Assembly: GCF_046630445.1 (NCBI RefSeq)
Contig: NC_092338.1
Span: 15,972,001-16,036,000, forward strand
From: Rutidosis leptorrhynchoides
Taxonomy: Eukaryota > Streptophyta > Magnoliopsida > Asterales > Asteraceae
Length of the DNA stretch: 64,000 nt
Direction of reading: 5' to 3'
The notes beneath the pieces were generated by a model. It was not told the DNA's origin. It saw nothing but the letters and a program-made list of their open reading frames with translations, and ran no database searches. Positions 35,650 to 47,933 of the stretch are shown one piece after another; the first letter of the stretch is position 1, and each line of letters starts with the position of its first letter. The translations under genes and the position numbers were made by a program.

Positions 35650-37170
35650 AGAGCCGATACTGGAGGTTCAGGAGCATCATCATCTAGACGACCAGCACCA
35701 GCACCAGAACCAGAACCAGAAATGCAACACGAACAAGAACCACAACAGGAACAACAACAGCCTGATCAGCACATACCTTATTATGATCTGGTACAGTTTG
35801 TTGATGAATTCATAGTATTCCCAATGAGGCCGCCAGTAGAATTCCCAACGATTCCTGAGCACACTCTACATCCTAATCTGAGATTTGATAGAAGATGGAG
35901 AGATTACGAGACATATCAAAGGAACAAATTCAAATTGGTAACAAAAAATGTAGAGGTGCCAAGGGTAATTGATTAGGCCCCTTTGGAAACGGTCCATCTA
36001 GCTGACCGTGTTAGACAGCTTTTAGTTCAAAGGTATGGCAGTTCTTCTTTTACAGATTGGGAACGTCTTTTCACCATTCGTAGACCTGTATATAAGGAAT
36101 GGTGTGTTGAGTTGATGAGTACTGTATCACTTGATACAAATATAGTTAGGATAGATGATAGAAGATTTCTTTGGTTTATCCTTGGCGGTAGGATGTACAG
36201 AATGTCCATGCTGGACATGGCCAGGGCCTTACAGATATATACTCCTGGTGAGTTGCTATTACCCGATTGTACAAACTTGATTCATTATGGTGAACGGGTA
36301 GATAGTAACTTTGACGCTGACGCCATTTGGAGGCGTATGTCACATTTTGATGTTTTTACACGAGCAGGAGGACACTCCTATACACATATTGACAGAGCCG
36401 AGCTTCGTATTATTCATAGATTTTTGGCTAACTCGATTACACAAAGAGGTCATAATAAAGAAAAAATTACCTTATATGATTTATTCTACCTAAAGTGTAT
36501 TCGGGATCCTAGAAGCTTTGTCAATATCCCTTACTGTGTTGCTTTTTATTTATCTAAAATGGTAGAGGGAATGCAGGACGGGAGTATAATAGGAGGAGGT
36601 ATTTTTGTTACTCTCATTGGAGAGTATTTAGGTATTGATAGGAACCAAGGGGGTCCATTACAGATTTGTAGAGAACAGGTTGAGCCCTTAGGATTGAAAG
36701 TTTATGTGGGTGCTAAGGTATTGAAAAGTAGACGTAACCAGGCAGTATCCTATGAGGGATCTCATCCTCAGGTAGAGAGAGGCTCAGACGAGAAAATGGA
36801 GGAGGCGGAAGACATTAGGGATGTCTTTCGAGATGCTATTCTTGACGTCCACGTTCGTATAGATGAGGAAGCAATGACGAACGCGGCAAGACATAGTATG
36901 TATGAGCAGTGGAACTCCGAGCGAGTATACGAGGATTATAGGCGATGCCAACACGATAGCTGGTTAGTTCATCAGCACCAAATCATGAGCCAGCTATCAT
37001 ATCAGGTACCAAATAACTATGTACCTACTCGACCTGCTCATTTTCCGCCACATAGCCCCGATATCCGACCACCCTTTAACCGGTATGACTATGACCAAGC
37101 CTATCAGAACACCTATAACCAACAATGGAACCCACCCGATGAGATGAACTGGAACCCCTATCCAGACTGA
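35650..37170 (+). pseudogene. Athila-type extra ORF region downstream of pol
   Basis: The main open part (about 36000-37170) encodes a protein with WERLFTIRRPVYKEWCVELM, a GGRMYRMSMLDMARAL block, and a conserved middle with HRFLANSITQRG and YCVAFYLSKMVEG. This resembles the ATHILA ORF-1 family known from Arabidopsis elements. An acidic Gln/Glu/His-rich segment precedes it, and the C-terminal part is Pro/Tyr/Asn-rich. In Athila elements this position holds an extra gene of uncertain role, sometimes called envelope-like. The region appears broken at least once. Assignment to the family is from memory. Confidence 0.65.
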
Positions 37171-39401
37171 TTTAGTTCCATTTGGTTATTTTTATGATAT
37201 TTATGTTTTTATCTTTTGACTTTTTCATGTTTAAACTTATGTTATTGGATATATTTGTGTAATTTTTATTATTTTATTATTATTGTGTACTAATATTTCA
37301 TATTTAGAATTTGAAAGTGGGATATTAAGTCCCATTTCAAATTGCCATGCATGATTATATTTGTATGTATGTATATTGTCGATTGTACAAAACAGGGTAA
37401 AACAGCGCATTTTCAAAGACTGGCATTAAGTTCAGCAAAAGCTACTAATTTTGACGACAAGATGACAAATAAATGTGATGTAACAACAGACGAAATGAAC
37501 AAATGATATGCACCATTTATCATTCAGCAAACAAACGCCAATATGTTTGGAAACTTTGGTAAAATTTAATCATTTCTACGCTAATCACCCTCAATAATTT
37601 AAATTGTACCGATTTCTTGCAAATGAGGGCATTGCAAGATCTTAAATGTGGGAAGGGGTTAAATTCTTTCGGATTTTTAAAATTTTTATCTTAAACACGT
37701 GGTTACCATTAAAAATACTAGTAAAGCAGTAGTTGTATTAGAATCTAGTGCTCTCTGATAATAAAGAACAGCCCTAGTCTTATATACTGACTACCCAATT
37801 CTAGTAAAATTTTTCAAAGTTTTCAATTAAATGAACTCAAAATCATGTTTATACATATTTATGAACGATAAAACTAGGTTTTAACACCGAAATTATGGTT
37901 ACCTCGGAAAGGACATAAATTGAGAAACAAACCAAAATGTTAAAATTCATTTAAAATGGAATAGAGGACGATAAAAAGGAAAATAAAAGCCAAGTGTGGG
38001 AAAATTCTCCAAGTTATTCAAAACATATATCACATATTTTTGTACAAATAACTGAAAATATTTTTGCTTTGGACTAAACTAAACTGTTTTACCCGATGAA
38101 AGAAAAGAAGAGATGGATCTACACGATGAATCAATTCCATCATTAAAAGGAAGTAAAGTCTTCCGAAAAAGACACGCGCTTCTTGATTTAGGTCAAGAAG
38201 TTGTCGTCCAGACCAGCTGTAGGTTGACGAAAAATCTAGAAAAGTCATCACTAAAATCAGCAGGAAATCCACGGACCTCAGCATTAAACAGGGTCGCCAA
38301 GTGGTCAGATTTATCCTAACCATGAGAAGGATTTATCTCGTACAATTGGGGGGGCACCATGCAAATTAGCTGGATAAGACTAATGAATCAGATCCCCAGA
38401 AAGGATAATCTCCTTAAAGATTAAAAATCAGCTTTTAAGACTAATATTACTCAATCCTAGAGATTGACCTTAAAGATTGAGAATTACAAACTCATGGAAT
38501 TCAATGATATCTAAACTCGAGCTTGAACGAGAAAATATTTTGATCAAAATTACAAACCGATTTGTTTTCTGAAAACCCTATTTTCAATGCGTTCATTACC
38601 ATTGAACGTAAAATCCTAGGAATTCACCTGGAATTCATTAGGTCACCTGAACCAAATCGGGTGTCAACCGTAAGAACGGTGGTTGCATAGCATGGTCAAA
38701 GACAGGACCTTGTGCCAGACCGAAAAATCATAAGGGTGAGCTTTACTATTGCTCCTACCAAGGATAGTAATTGCGTCCGACACGTTATAGACCATAATTA
38801 AAAAGCATGTCAGGGGATATTGCCTTAACAGTTGCTTATTCAACGCTTTCCTTTACAACCGGACGGTAGTTTACCGAAAGGTAATATACGGGACAAGTAA
38901 ACTGGACGTGTTGCTTTCCTAATACAAGGTTAGCAAGTGGGTGACACAAAACCGCAAGTTTTGAGCTAAAATTTTCAAATCTGAAACCCACCAAACCCAC
39001 AAAAATATTTTGCAAACACCGGTGAAGGGTTAATCCGGAAAACTTATCTAGGGTAAAAACTAGATTTAATTTTCAAAAGATCAAATGTTTTCATAAATAT
39101 CCAATTTCCTTAAGGATCTACATTTTCATAGTCATGTGGGACTGTAAACCGCCTTTCAAATGTGCACTTTGCTTTGGAAACCGAAAGTAAATCGGCTATT
39201 TGATTGCAAGTGTAGTTAACCTAAACCCGAGGCAACTGTGGATGACACAACCACCTTTAACCATGGTTCTATCGTTACTATCATTGTTTATACCGCCGTA
39301 TAGAAATCACTAATGTACAAAGTGTGAAGAATAAAGAAGTGATTCTAGTATTTCAAGACTGTATTGCTTGAGGACAAGCAACGCTCAAGTGTGGAAATAT
39401 T
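37171..39401 (+). other. 3' non-coding tail of element 2 with polypurine tract
   Basis: About 2.2 kb without a convincing gene. AAGTGTGG-type purine runs occur near 37645, 37990 and directly before the 3' LTR (39388-39399). The last is the likely primer for second-strand synthesis. Confidence 0.7.
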
Positions 39402-41393
39402 TGATAATGCTAAAAACGAACATATATTTCATAGCATTATTCCTCAAGAAAGACAAGCTTTTAGTTGCAATTGTTCTATTTACAAGTGATATTCGTTTAA
39501 ATAATAAAAGGTGAAGACAAAAGACAGATTCGACGAATTGAAGACGCAAACGACCAAAAAGCTCAAAAGTACAAAATACAATCCAAGAGGTTCCAATTAT
39601 TGATAAGAAACGTCTCGAAATTACAAGAGTACAAGATTCAAAACGCAAAGTACAAGATATTAAATTGTACGCAAGGACGTTCGAAAATCCGGAACCGGGA
39701 CCAGAGTCAACTCTCAACGCTCGACGCAACGGACTAAAAATTACAAGTCAACTATGCACATAAATATAATATAATATTTAAATAATTCTTATAATTATTT
39801 AATATATTATATTATTTATAAAACCGTCGGCAGAAGAAAACAACCAAATATGAGCCTCCCCAGCTGGCCATGCGATCGCATGGCCTGGAAGGCATAAATC
39901 CATGCGATCGCATGAGCCCCAGTTCCAGCCCACATGCCTATAAAAATCGAGCTTTGGTGCACCAAAAATATCCATCTATCTTTCTCTTTTCTCCATTCAT
40001 ACGATATATTTATATTTATAATTTATATTTTAATTTTAATTTTAATTATAATTCTAATAATAAGGGTATGTTAGCGAATGTTGTAAGGGTGTAAGTCGAA
40101 ATTCTGTCCGTGTAACACTACGCTATTTTTAATCATTGTAAGTTATGTTCAACCTTTTTAATTTAATGTCTCGTAGCTAAGTTATTATTATGCTTATTTA
40201 AAACGAAGTAATCATGATGTTGGGCTAATTACTAAAATTAGGTAATTGGGCTTTGTACCATAATTGGGGTTTGGACAAAAGAACGACACTTGTGGAAATT
40301 AGACTATGGGCTATTAATGGGCTTTATATTTGTTTAACTAAATGATGGTTTGTTAATGTTAATATAAAGATTTACAATTGGGTGTCCCTATAAATTACCA
40401 TATACACTCGATCGGACACGATGGGCGGGGTATTTATATGTACGAATAATCGTTCATTAAACCGGACACGGAAATGGATTAATAGCCACCAGAATAATTA
40501 AAACAGGGGTGAAATTATGTACAAGGACACTTGGTATAATTGATAACAAAATATTAAAACCTTGGGTTACACTCAGTCGACATCCTGGTGTAATTATTAA
40601 ACAAAGTATTAAAATCTTGTTATAGTTTAAGTCCCCAATTAGTTGAAATATTTAACTTCGGGTATAAGGATAATTTGACGAGGACACTCGCACTTTATAT
40701 TTATGACTGATGGACTGTTATGGACAAAAACCAGACGGACATATTAAATAATCCAGGACAAAGGACAATTAACCCATGGGCATAAAACTAAAATCAACAC
40801 GTCAAACATCATGATTACGGAAGTTTAAATAAGCATAATTATTTTATTTCATATTTAATTTCCTTTATTTTATATTTAATTGCACTTCTAATTATCGAAT
40901 TTTTATTGTTATTGTATTTAATTGCACTTTTAATTATCGTACTTTTTAATTATCGCAAGTTTATTTTATCGCATTTTTATTAATCGCAATTTCATTATCG
41001 TTATTTACTTTACGCTTTAATTTAAGTCTTGTATTTATTTTTTATTTTACATTTGGTTTTAACTGCGACTAAAGTTTTAAAATCGACAAACCAGTCATTA
41101 AACGGTAAAAACCCCCCTTTATAATAATAATATTACTTATATATATATTTGTATTTTTATAAAAGTAAACTAATATAGCGTTAAGCTTTGTTTAAAAAGA
41201 TTCCCTGTGGAACGAACCGGACTTACTAAAAACTACACTACTGTACGATTAGGTACACTGCCTATAAGTATTGTAGCAAGGTTTAAGTATATCCGTTCTC
41301 TAAATAAATAAATATCTTGTATAAAATTGTATCGTATTAATAGTATTTCCTGTAAAAATATAAGCTATTTTATATACACCTCGCGAAACATCA
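39402..41393 (+). repeat. 3' LTR of Athila-like element 2
   Basis: 1,992 bp, with the same ends as the 5' LTR. TATA box at 39939-39945 and palindrome pair at 39868-39914 (centres 32 bp apart). The right end is followed by the target duplication GTTAT. Confidence 0.95.
39868..39914. promoter_or_regulatory. Paired palindromes upstream of the TATA box, element 2 3' LTR
   Basis: CCATGCGATCGCATGG at 39868-39883 and CATGCGATCGCATG at 39901-39914, unchanged from the 5' LTR although other LTR positions differ. Confidence 0.85.
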
Positions 41394-42030
41394 GTTATAG
41401 CTAGTGATCAAAGGACTATGAAAGAATAAAATAGTTACTATTAAGAGATTTTCTGCATTACTTAATTTTTTTAAACATTAGCATCTTAGTTTTTACTTTT
41501 TTTTTTTTATTTCATTAGACTTTTGTGTTTGGTCTATTACACAATTATCTATTTTTAATCCCTTTAAGTTCCTTTGATTGTGTATATGTGATACATTAAT
41601 ATGTCATTAGTCATTATTTCTGAAAAAGTCTTTTGTCTCGTGCAAGGTGCAACTACAGTTTCCTTTGATGTATTTATTTTAGATAATGAGCTACTGAGCT
41701 GTAGCTAAGTTTGTTTTTGTGATGTATATATTGGTGATGTAGATTACTATGGAAATTACGGAGTAATTAACATTAGATTAATATAATACAAGTGTTGTTT
41801 AGACAAAAATATCAAAAGAGTTGAAGTGGGTCAAATAAATTTACCTCAAAAATAAGTGGGACGGTTCTTTTTATGGAACCGAACCGAAAAACATGGAACC
41901 GAACCGAACCGAACCGAAATTATTTGGTACGGTTCTCGGTACGACTTTCTTCAATATTTTGGGACTCGGGACGGAACCGAACCGACTTAATTTGGGACGG
42001 AACCGTACCATGCACAGGCCTAGTAATCAC

Positions 42031-42480
42031 CGTTAAATCGTTGTACCATAATGAAAACCGTTGGAAATCGTTGTAATAAAATATTCAGGCGCCAGATACG
42101 TCGAAAATACTATCAGATTCTCCAGCGTCGACGACAAATTTCTACCGGTTTCGGAAAACCTCTGTTGTCGCGTTACATCTCAGGAAGTAGAAGTGAAATT
42201 TGTATCTTCGTGATCGTAAAATCGACACAAATTTATTAGGGGTATTGACCAAAAACTGAAGTGGTACTAGCGTCGTTTCAAGAAGTCAAACGACCAAAAA
42301 CTGAATGACTTTTCAGATGTTAGGGGTAATGACAAGTCACTTTCTTAAAAATATTAACCCGGGTGAAAGTGTAAAACAATCAAATAAATACGGTTACTGG
42401 ATACTTTTGGCCTTTTGAAAGTCGAGGGGCTATTTGGTATTTAAAGAAAAGAAACTCCGATCGAAATAGGCGTTTGTTTT
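42031..42480. other. Intergenic stretch upstream of the PRELI gene
   Basis: Begins with the right hAT target duplication (42023-42030). No gene seen. The likely promoter and transcription start of the PRELI gene lie towards its right end. Confidence 0.5.
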
Positions 42481-42800
42481 ATTACACAAATCCTTCTATG
42501 TCTCTCTTATCCCTTGCCGCCATCATCTCCGCCGTTCGCCGCCCCTAACCATTCGCCGGTAGGTAATTCTAGGAAATATATTAGGGTTACGTGTTTATCA
42601 AAAACAAAAGTCAATTTTTTTTACCGGATGTATTTGAACAAGTTTTTCAATTAAAATCGACATTTTTTTTCTGAGTTGGATGAAATCAATTTGTTAAAAA
42701 TGTACTTATTGTATCGAATTATATGTAATTGCCATTTAAAATTACTCATCTGATGTTCCAAGATTATTCTGTTAGGTATAAAAAACACCTAAATTGTATA

Positions 42801-43521
42801 ATGGTTAGAGCATACTCACAAGAACACATTTACAAGCACCCATGGGAAAGAGTTACTTCTGCATCATGGCGCAAGTTTGCTGACCCAGAGAACAAACGCA
42901 CCTTAACTCACATCCTAGAAGTTGACACCTTGAACCACAAGCTCGACGCTGAGTCCGGTAAGCTTTACACGACCCGTGCGATCACCATACATGCTCCTGG
43001 TCCGTGGTTCCTTCGTAAGATTGTCGGTCAAGATATCTGTCATTGTGTTGAATCAACTGTTGTTGATGGCAAAACTCGGTCAATGCAACTGGCTACTAAG
43101 AACATTAGTCTGCAGAAATTTGTGGAGGTGGAAGATAAGATCAGGTATATTAGACATGGCAAAATGGGCAGAGGGGTTGAGTAGAGGGGTTTGAGTCGAG
43201 ACGTTTATTTTTGCAGTCAACGTTGGTGAACCCTTATTAAGAACTGTATCTTTGAAATGAAAAGTTAAGAATTTTTGAATACAATTGTCTTGCATCTGTA
43301 GGTATGATCCACATCCAGAGAATCCAAATGAGTGGACAATTTGCAGGCAGGAAATGAGTATACGGATAAAGCCGTTGTCCAGGTTGGCATCAATGGCAGA
43401 GAAGATAGAGCAGAAATGTGTTGAAAAGTTTCAGAGGAACAGTGCAAAAGGTAGGGAGGTTATGGAGAGGATGTGTAAGTACATGGAAGCTGAATCCTCT
43501 TCTAGAGGTATTTCTGTCTAA
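42801..43521 (+). CDS. PRELI/MSF1-domain protein, mitochondrial intermembrane-space lipid transfer
   Basis: Two coding exons, 42801-43144 and 43302-43521, with a GT-AG intron that splits an Arg codon, give 187 residues. The whole protein is one PRELI/MSF1 domain: MVRAYSQEHIYKHPWERV at the start, HILEVDTLNHKLD, APGPWFLRKIVGQDICH and MQLATKNISLQKFVEVEDKI, then YDPHPENPNEWTICRQE. Plant orthologues have nearly this length and sequence. Yeast Ups1 and animal PRELI carry phosphatidic acid or phosphatidylserine between mitochondrial membranes; the same role is inferred here. A 5' UTR intron is likely (donor near 42558, acceptor TCTGTTAG near 42775). It converges with the TRM5 gene. Confidence 0.93.
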
Positions 43522-44035
43522 TTGTAGGTGGTTGTTATGTTGTACTCCATAAGACTTTTTTAAGGTCTAAGAGAAGATTTAGAATATAGAGCGTGTATTA
43601 ACTGCAATCTAGTGTTCTAAGTTCGAATATGTAATTGAGCGTTTAAAGTAATTTCTAGTAATAAAAGGCCAATACTTTCATGTATAAAGAAGGGTCTGAG
43701 TTGTGTCTTTCTGTTTATAATAGTACCAATAAGTTTGATATATGATTATATGTCAAGATGAGTAGATGAAATGAACCACCTGGACAATAATTTTCTGTAC
43801 CTCAAACCGTTGTAACCTTGTCAAATTTTGTCAAGTTGGTCAGGTTGAGTTCAATTGATATACATAATCTCTAATAGATACTCCGTATAAAGTTATAAAA
43901 TGTTCATGTCAGTATAATGAATAAAAAATGACTGTATATACCACATACATGTACATAGTACTCTAGTAAATTTGGAAAAGTATGGTAATTTTGTTAATAC
44001 AGCACTGCTCAAATGGATTATACCCTGCAATTTCT

Positions 44036-44036
<1 letters not shown>
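43522..44036. other. Intergenic stretch between convergent genes
   Basis: Holds the 3' UTRs and polyadenylation signals of the PRELI gene (from the left) and TRM5 (from the right). No gene or repeat recognised. Confidence 0.5.
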
Positions 44037-44082
<46 letters not shown>

Positions 44083-44153
44083 CCCCCCCCCCTCCCTCTC
44101 TCTCTCTCTCTCTCTCCCCCTCTCCCTCTCCCCCTCTCTCTCTCTTTGAAGTA
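44037..44153. repeat. (CT)n / polypyrimidine tract in the 3' UTR of TRM5
   Basis: CT repeats broken by runs of C, including 12 or more C in a row near 44080. It lies 8 bp beyond the TRM5 stop codon, so in the TRM5 transcript it is a (GA)n tract with a long G run. Open frames across it are artefacts of the repeat. Confidence 0.9.
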
Positions 44154-44161
44154 GTATTCAA

Positions 44162-47100
44162 TTATAGATCTGAGATCGGTTTGGCAAATGCGACACTCTT
44201 AGGGAGAACAAATGATGCACACAACATCCATTTTCCAGGGGCGACCAGACGTACCTTGTGCATTTTGACCTCAAAGGCCACCTCCGACAATGCAATTCGT
44301 ATCCTCTAATTAGAACACCAAGAAAAAAAAGCAAGTATTAAAGTTGATCAAAACTAGTAACTTCTTACGAATGTAGGTGGTCATTTTGACCCAATTCATA
44401 TATACTACCTCTTGAAAATCAAACTCAGGATCTTCAGCTTTTGAGAATCCATAGACGTGAATCTTTGGCAAAGTCAACTCTTCATTTCTGTCGGTATGTC
44501 TGAATATTCCTTTAAATGCATCTGCCACCAAATATTAATAAACCATCAGTATTGTAAAACTCGGCCAACTGGGCCAAGTTTTCGAGGATTTCTTGGTTTA
44601 GATCACCAGTCACGTTCTCGGTGACCAACCCGGTTAATTAATCGGTCAACGAACGAGTTTCTCGGACAAATCGGGGAGTTCCCGGTCAACTTGGCTGAAT
44701 TGGTGAGTTCTCGGTCAACTCGACCAACTCGGTAAGTCGGTAAAAACCCAGAAACTCGGTCAAAAACTCGGCAAATTGTTCAAATCTATTAGAATTTATA
44801 TTAGAACATATATATTATATATTTATATATTAAAAAACTAAAAAATCAACGCAAGTCAACATCCGAGTTCTCCCCGAGTTGCCAAGGACTCCACAAAAAT
44901 TTCTAACTGAGTTCCGAGTTCTCCAACCTTGTAAACCATTGAGTAAAAATATATGAAGCTTATAAGTACTAAAAGTCGAATAAAGTTTGTATAAATATAA
45001 ACTGATGTACCCTGTGCCATAAACATACTGCAGCTAATTCGCTCATTAGCAATTTGTGTTTCAACAGTCACAAAATTCCTTTTCCTTAATTAAACCTAGC
45101 ATCTATATCTAATAAATAACATTACAAAATACTCCATAAGCATAGGCAAGAATTCGGTGAACAGCACAATCATCAAAGCACTGATAACTGCCAAATTCTA
45201 CAAGTGACTAATAAATCAAAGAGGAATGAGATTGTACATACCAAGAAACTCAGCTGCATCCTTGGGCAGATTCATGACCACTTGAGTGATGGGTCGGGAG
45301 CTTTGACTTTTAAAGATAGCGTCAATGAATCTTCTCCCATCCATGTTAAAAACCTTTAATTTCGATGACATGTATAATATTAGATGCTTTAGAACGTATA
45401 ACACAATAACCTTTTATCTTTCAAAAACTCCAAAATAATAAGAAGACATCCCTAATTAACTAGATTACTTATCAGTAAGGATAAATGAGCCATAAAATTA
45501 TTAGCAAAAGCTTCCAATTTAATTTCAGCTGTATTAAGTATGCACGTAAAAAAGAACGTCTACACTTAGGTGTGATGGATTATGTACCAAGATTAGATTG
45601 AAAGGAGATAAAGAAAAATCACGTTCGAGGGCAGACCTCAATCTTTCTTTCCAGTTTGTTGAGTACCGCATTTCTTTCCAGATAGTCAACAGCATGAGGA
45701 TTTAAATCATTTGCATACACATACTTAACCTTTTTTGCAGCAGATATAGCCAAAGGACCAACCCCAGCAAAAACGTCACCTGTTTCCGTAAACTATCAGA
45801 TACCAGAAGACAAATGAATACTGTCATGTTCATAATAGTGTTTTAAATGAGCAACAACATATGTAAACCACATAAATCTGGAAAAGTCCAATTTTTTCCC
45901 CATATTTAACATCAATAGAAAACATATAATTTTAGTCATATAAGTTGAAGAAAGAAAAACATACAAACAACATCATTCCGTGTAAAGGAATTCAAGAGTC
46001 TTTGTCTCTCTGTTCCCAACTTTGAGCTCCAGTACCTGCAATAAGTCAACAATAACGTATTTAACTTAATCATTTCCAAATTCTATTAACTACAATCTAC
46101 CTCCGATACAAATTAAGAGATTTATTAAAGCGAAGAGAAATATTATAAATATGAGTAGTTGAGCAATTTCGTGAACAAAACTTACACTGTTGCCAAGTCA
46201 ACATGAAAATGGAGTCCATTCTCTACCACCCTTGTTACAAGAGAATGATTTCCGGCCAAAACTTCAAGCTGCATGGTTCTGAACTCGTTATTGATGGCAT
46301 CAAGCTTATTGACAACCGTTTGTATCTTTGGCTTGTTTTTGTCCAAAACAACCTGGCAAAACACGCGTAAATCATTAAAATTCAGCCAAACACTGGATGT
46401 CACGAGATGGGTGGGCCAGGTGATGGGTAATGTCAGAATGAATAATTAGGTTGCTTCGAGTTGACCTATACATTCTTGTATTTTTTTGTCTTTTTCTTAA
46501 ACTTCATTAAATATTGAAGTTTCGACAGTGATAACATTAATTTATTAGAGAAAGCTTAATCAGAATTTTGTGAAAAAAGTAACTTAGGAGTTTATAAGCA
46601 TCCATAAACCCTTCAGGTTACTTTCAAGTGTCAACCCATTCGACCAATTCCAATTAGATTTTACCCGTTTGTGACCTGTAAATATAACCGAATGAACTAG
46701 TTTCATAAATGGGTTGAAACAATCACTCTGCCATGTACCTTTGCTATAAGATTCTTATAGGGAAGATGTTCCTCTTTTAAATTGAGGTGAATGATATGGC
46801 CAACTGTCTCAAAAGATGAAGGAACTGTCATACCCTTTGGAAGCAAAGCCTCTAAGACCTGCAATTTTGCAAATACATAACTCAAAAGCTTCCCAAAATA
46901 TAAACATCGTTAGAGAAGTCGCATTAAATGTTATAATGTAAGAAATAAGCAAAATACCTCATTCATCTGCCAGTAACTATAAAACAAAGTTAGCTTGCAT
47001 CTCACAAGTTCAAATAATGATTCCGTTAAGCATGCCTGAAGGAAATAGTAAGCTCAAAATTACACAATTTAAAAACTAGAATATATACTCATACTCACTA

Positions 47101-47933
47101 ATAAGGTAAAGTAAGACCCAAAAAAATACCTTAATTGCCTCGGGCAATTCATCTTGCGATTTATGAGCGTACCGTTCATCCAAAAGCAACAACCTTGTTG
47201 ATCCTTTCCATTTCCGTACCCTGTACTCTTCATCTCCAATCAACCCACTCAAATCCTCATCATTACTTTCATAATCTTCAACCACCTCTTCAATTATATA
47301 AGACTCATTCTTTCTACCCTCTTTCACTTCTTTCGTCTCTGTTTTCGTTTTTGTATTCCTTTTCGGCCTCGATAACTTGGCCAAATTCCTAAACTTTTCA
47401 AAACCTCTCGAATTAAAAGTCTTTACAAGCTTATCTCTATACAAAACTGGACTCAATCTCTCCCCATCTCCTTCCGCCTTTCCATAAATCCTTCGATTTA
47501 AAGCGTCTAATGGTTCGTCCTCACTCGAATTGAAGTACTTTTGTAATTCCGGGTCAATCTCGTCACCTGAAACCCTAGCAATGTTCCTAACCCTAGGCCA
47601 GTTTAATAAATGACCACGGAGTTGACTTTCTAATGCGTAGCATCGATCAGCATTGACTCTAAGAGCAGAAATGTCGAATTCACGAGTGAATTCATCTTCA
47701 TCAAACGATGGATTTTGATTGTTTTCGGTTTTTGGTTGTAGTTGTTGTGGTAGTGTTGAAGTGGGGTTGATAGATGGATGGTGGCCTTTGGATAAAGAAG
47801 GACCGTAAGATAGGGTTTCGGAGAGGGGAACGGTGGCGGAGATGCGGCGGATGGACGCGGATACGGTGGGTTTAGATATTACAGGTGTGAGAGCTGGAGA
47901 TAGTGACGGCCGGAGCATGAATTTGGTGAACAT
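44162..47933 (-). CDS. TRM5: tRNA (guanine(37)-N1)-methyltransferase, Trm5/Met-10+ family
   Basis: Nine exons (minus): 47933-47130, 47035-46958, 46858-46739, 46352-46186, 46035-45965, 45779-45637, 45353-45242, 44521-44409, 44305-44162. All splice sites are GT-AG and phases join to 583 residues. Trm5 methylates N1 of G37 next to the anticodon and prevents frameshifting. Seen: a Met-10+ region with [20 protein letters not shown]-binding [11 protein letters not shown] (415-425), NDLNP (437-441), catalytic-loop NLPK (489-492), C-terminal [17 protein letters not shown]. The first ~40 residues are Ser/Arg-rich without acidic residues, like an organelle-targeting peptide, so dual or mitochondrial location is inferred. 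A hAT MITE sits in the intron between exons 7 and 8. Confidence 0.93.
44547..44931. mobile_element. hAT-type MITE in a TRM5 intron
   Basis: 385 bp, 8-bp target duplication TAAACCAT (44539-44546 and 44932-44939). Ends are CAGTATTGTAAAACTCGG and, reversed, CAAGGTTGGAGAACTCGG. The interior is a string of ACTCGGTCAA-like motifs, probably transposase-binding sites. Non-coding. Confidence 0.8.

Larger units (their letters stand above)
24245..41393 (+). mobile_element. Athila-like Ty3/gypsy element 2, full length, nested in the hAT transposon
   Basis: 17,149 bp with LTRs at 24245-26237 and 39402-41393 and a 5-bp target duplication GTTAT (24240-24244 and 41394-41398). Parts in order: 5' LTR, primer-binding site 26247-26264 (TGGCGCCGCTGCCGGGGA), leader, gag (27651-29645), pol (about 29618-33253), a small zinc-knuckle frame (33427-33825), an Athila-type extra ORF (about 35650-37170), a long non-coding tail with purine-rich AAGTGTGGAAATA before the 3' LTR. 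About a dozen mismatches separate the LTRs by eye (about 0.6%), so roughly 0.2-0.4 million years at common plant rates. Pol looks broken in a few places. Confidence 0.95.
21951..41429 (+). pseudogene. hAT transposase (BED finger, RNase H-like core, hATC), three exons
   Basis: Exons are 21951-23127, 23230-23952 and 24046-24244 plus 41399-41429 across the nested insertion; introns are GT-AG. A BED zinc finger (SEVWQHF, CNHC, LKHMRNC) is followed by an in-frame TAG at 22257. Then comes the RNase H-like core with TTDTWTS and ITADNASSND, CSAHILNLIV, CPTRWNSTYDML, and the C-terminal dimerisation domain with SVASESAFSTGGR. The last codons after the insertion read ASDQRTMKE and stop. The enzyme would cut at the transposon ends and paste the element with an 8-bp duplication. 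The early stop would remove everything after the BED finger; how recent it is cannot be told. Confidence 0.9.
20894..42022 (+). mobile_element. hAT-superfamily DNA transposon split by an Athila-like insertion
   Basis: Terminal inverted repeats are TAGGGGTGTGCATGGT at the left and, in reverse complement, TAGGCCTGTGCATGGT at the right. A perfect 8-bp target duplication GTAATCAC lies at 20886-20893 and 42023-42030. Without the nested element (24245-41398) it is about 3.98 kb. Both ends carry dense subterminal ACCGAACCG-type repeats (about 20919-21070 and 41876-42010), typical transposase-binding sites. It encodes one three-exon transposase. One in-frame stop and the retroelement insertion make this copy non-autonomous now. 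Confidence 0.95.

Noticed and set aside
43972-44154. Ser/Leu/Pro repeat peptide
   Set aside because: Translation of the (CT)n tract in the TRM5 3' UTR.
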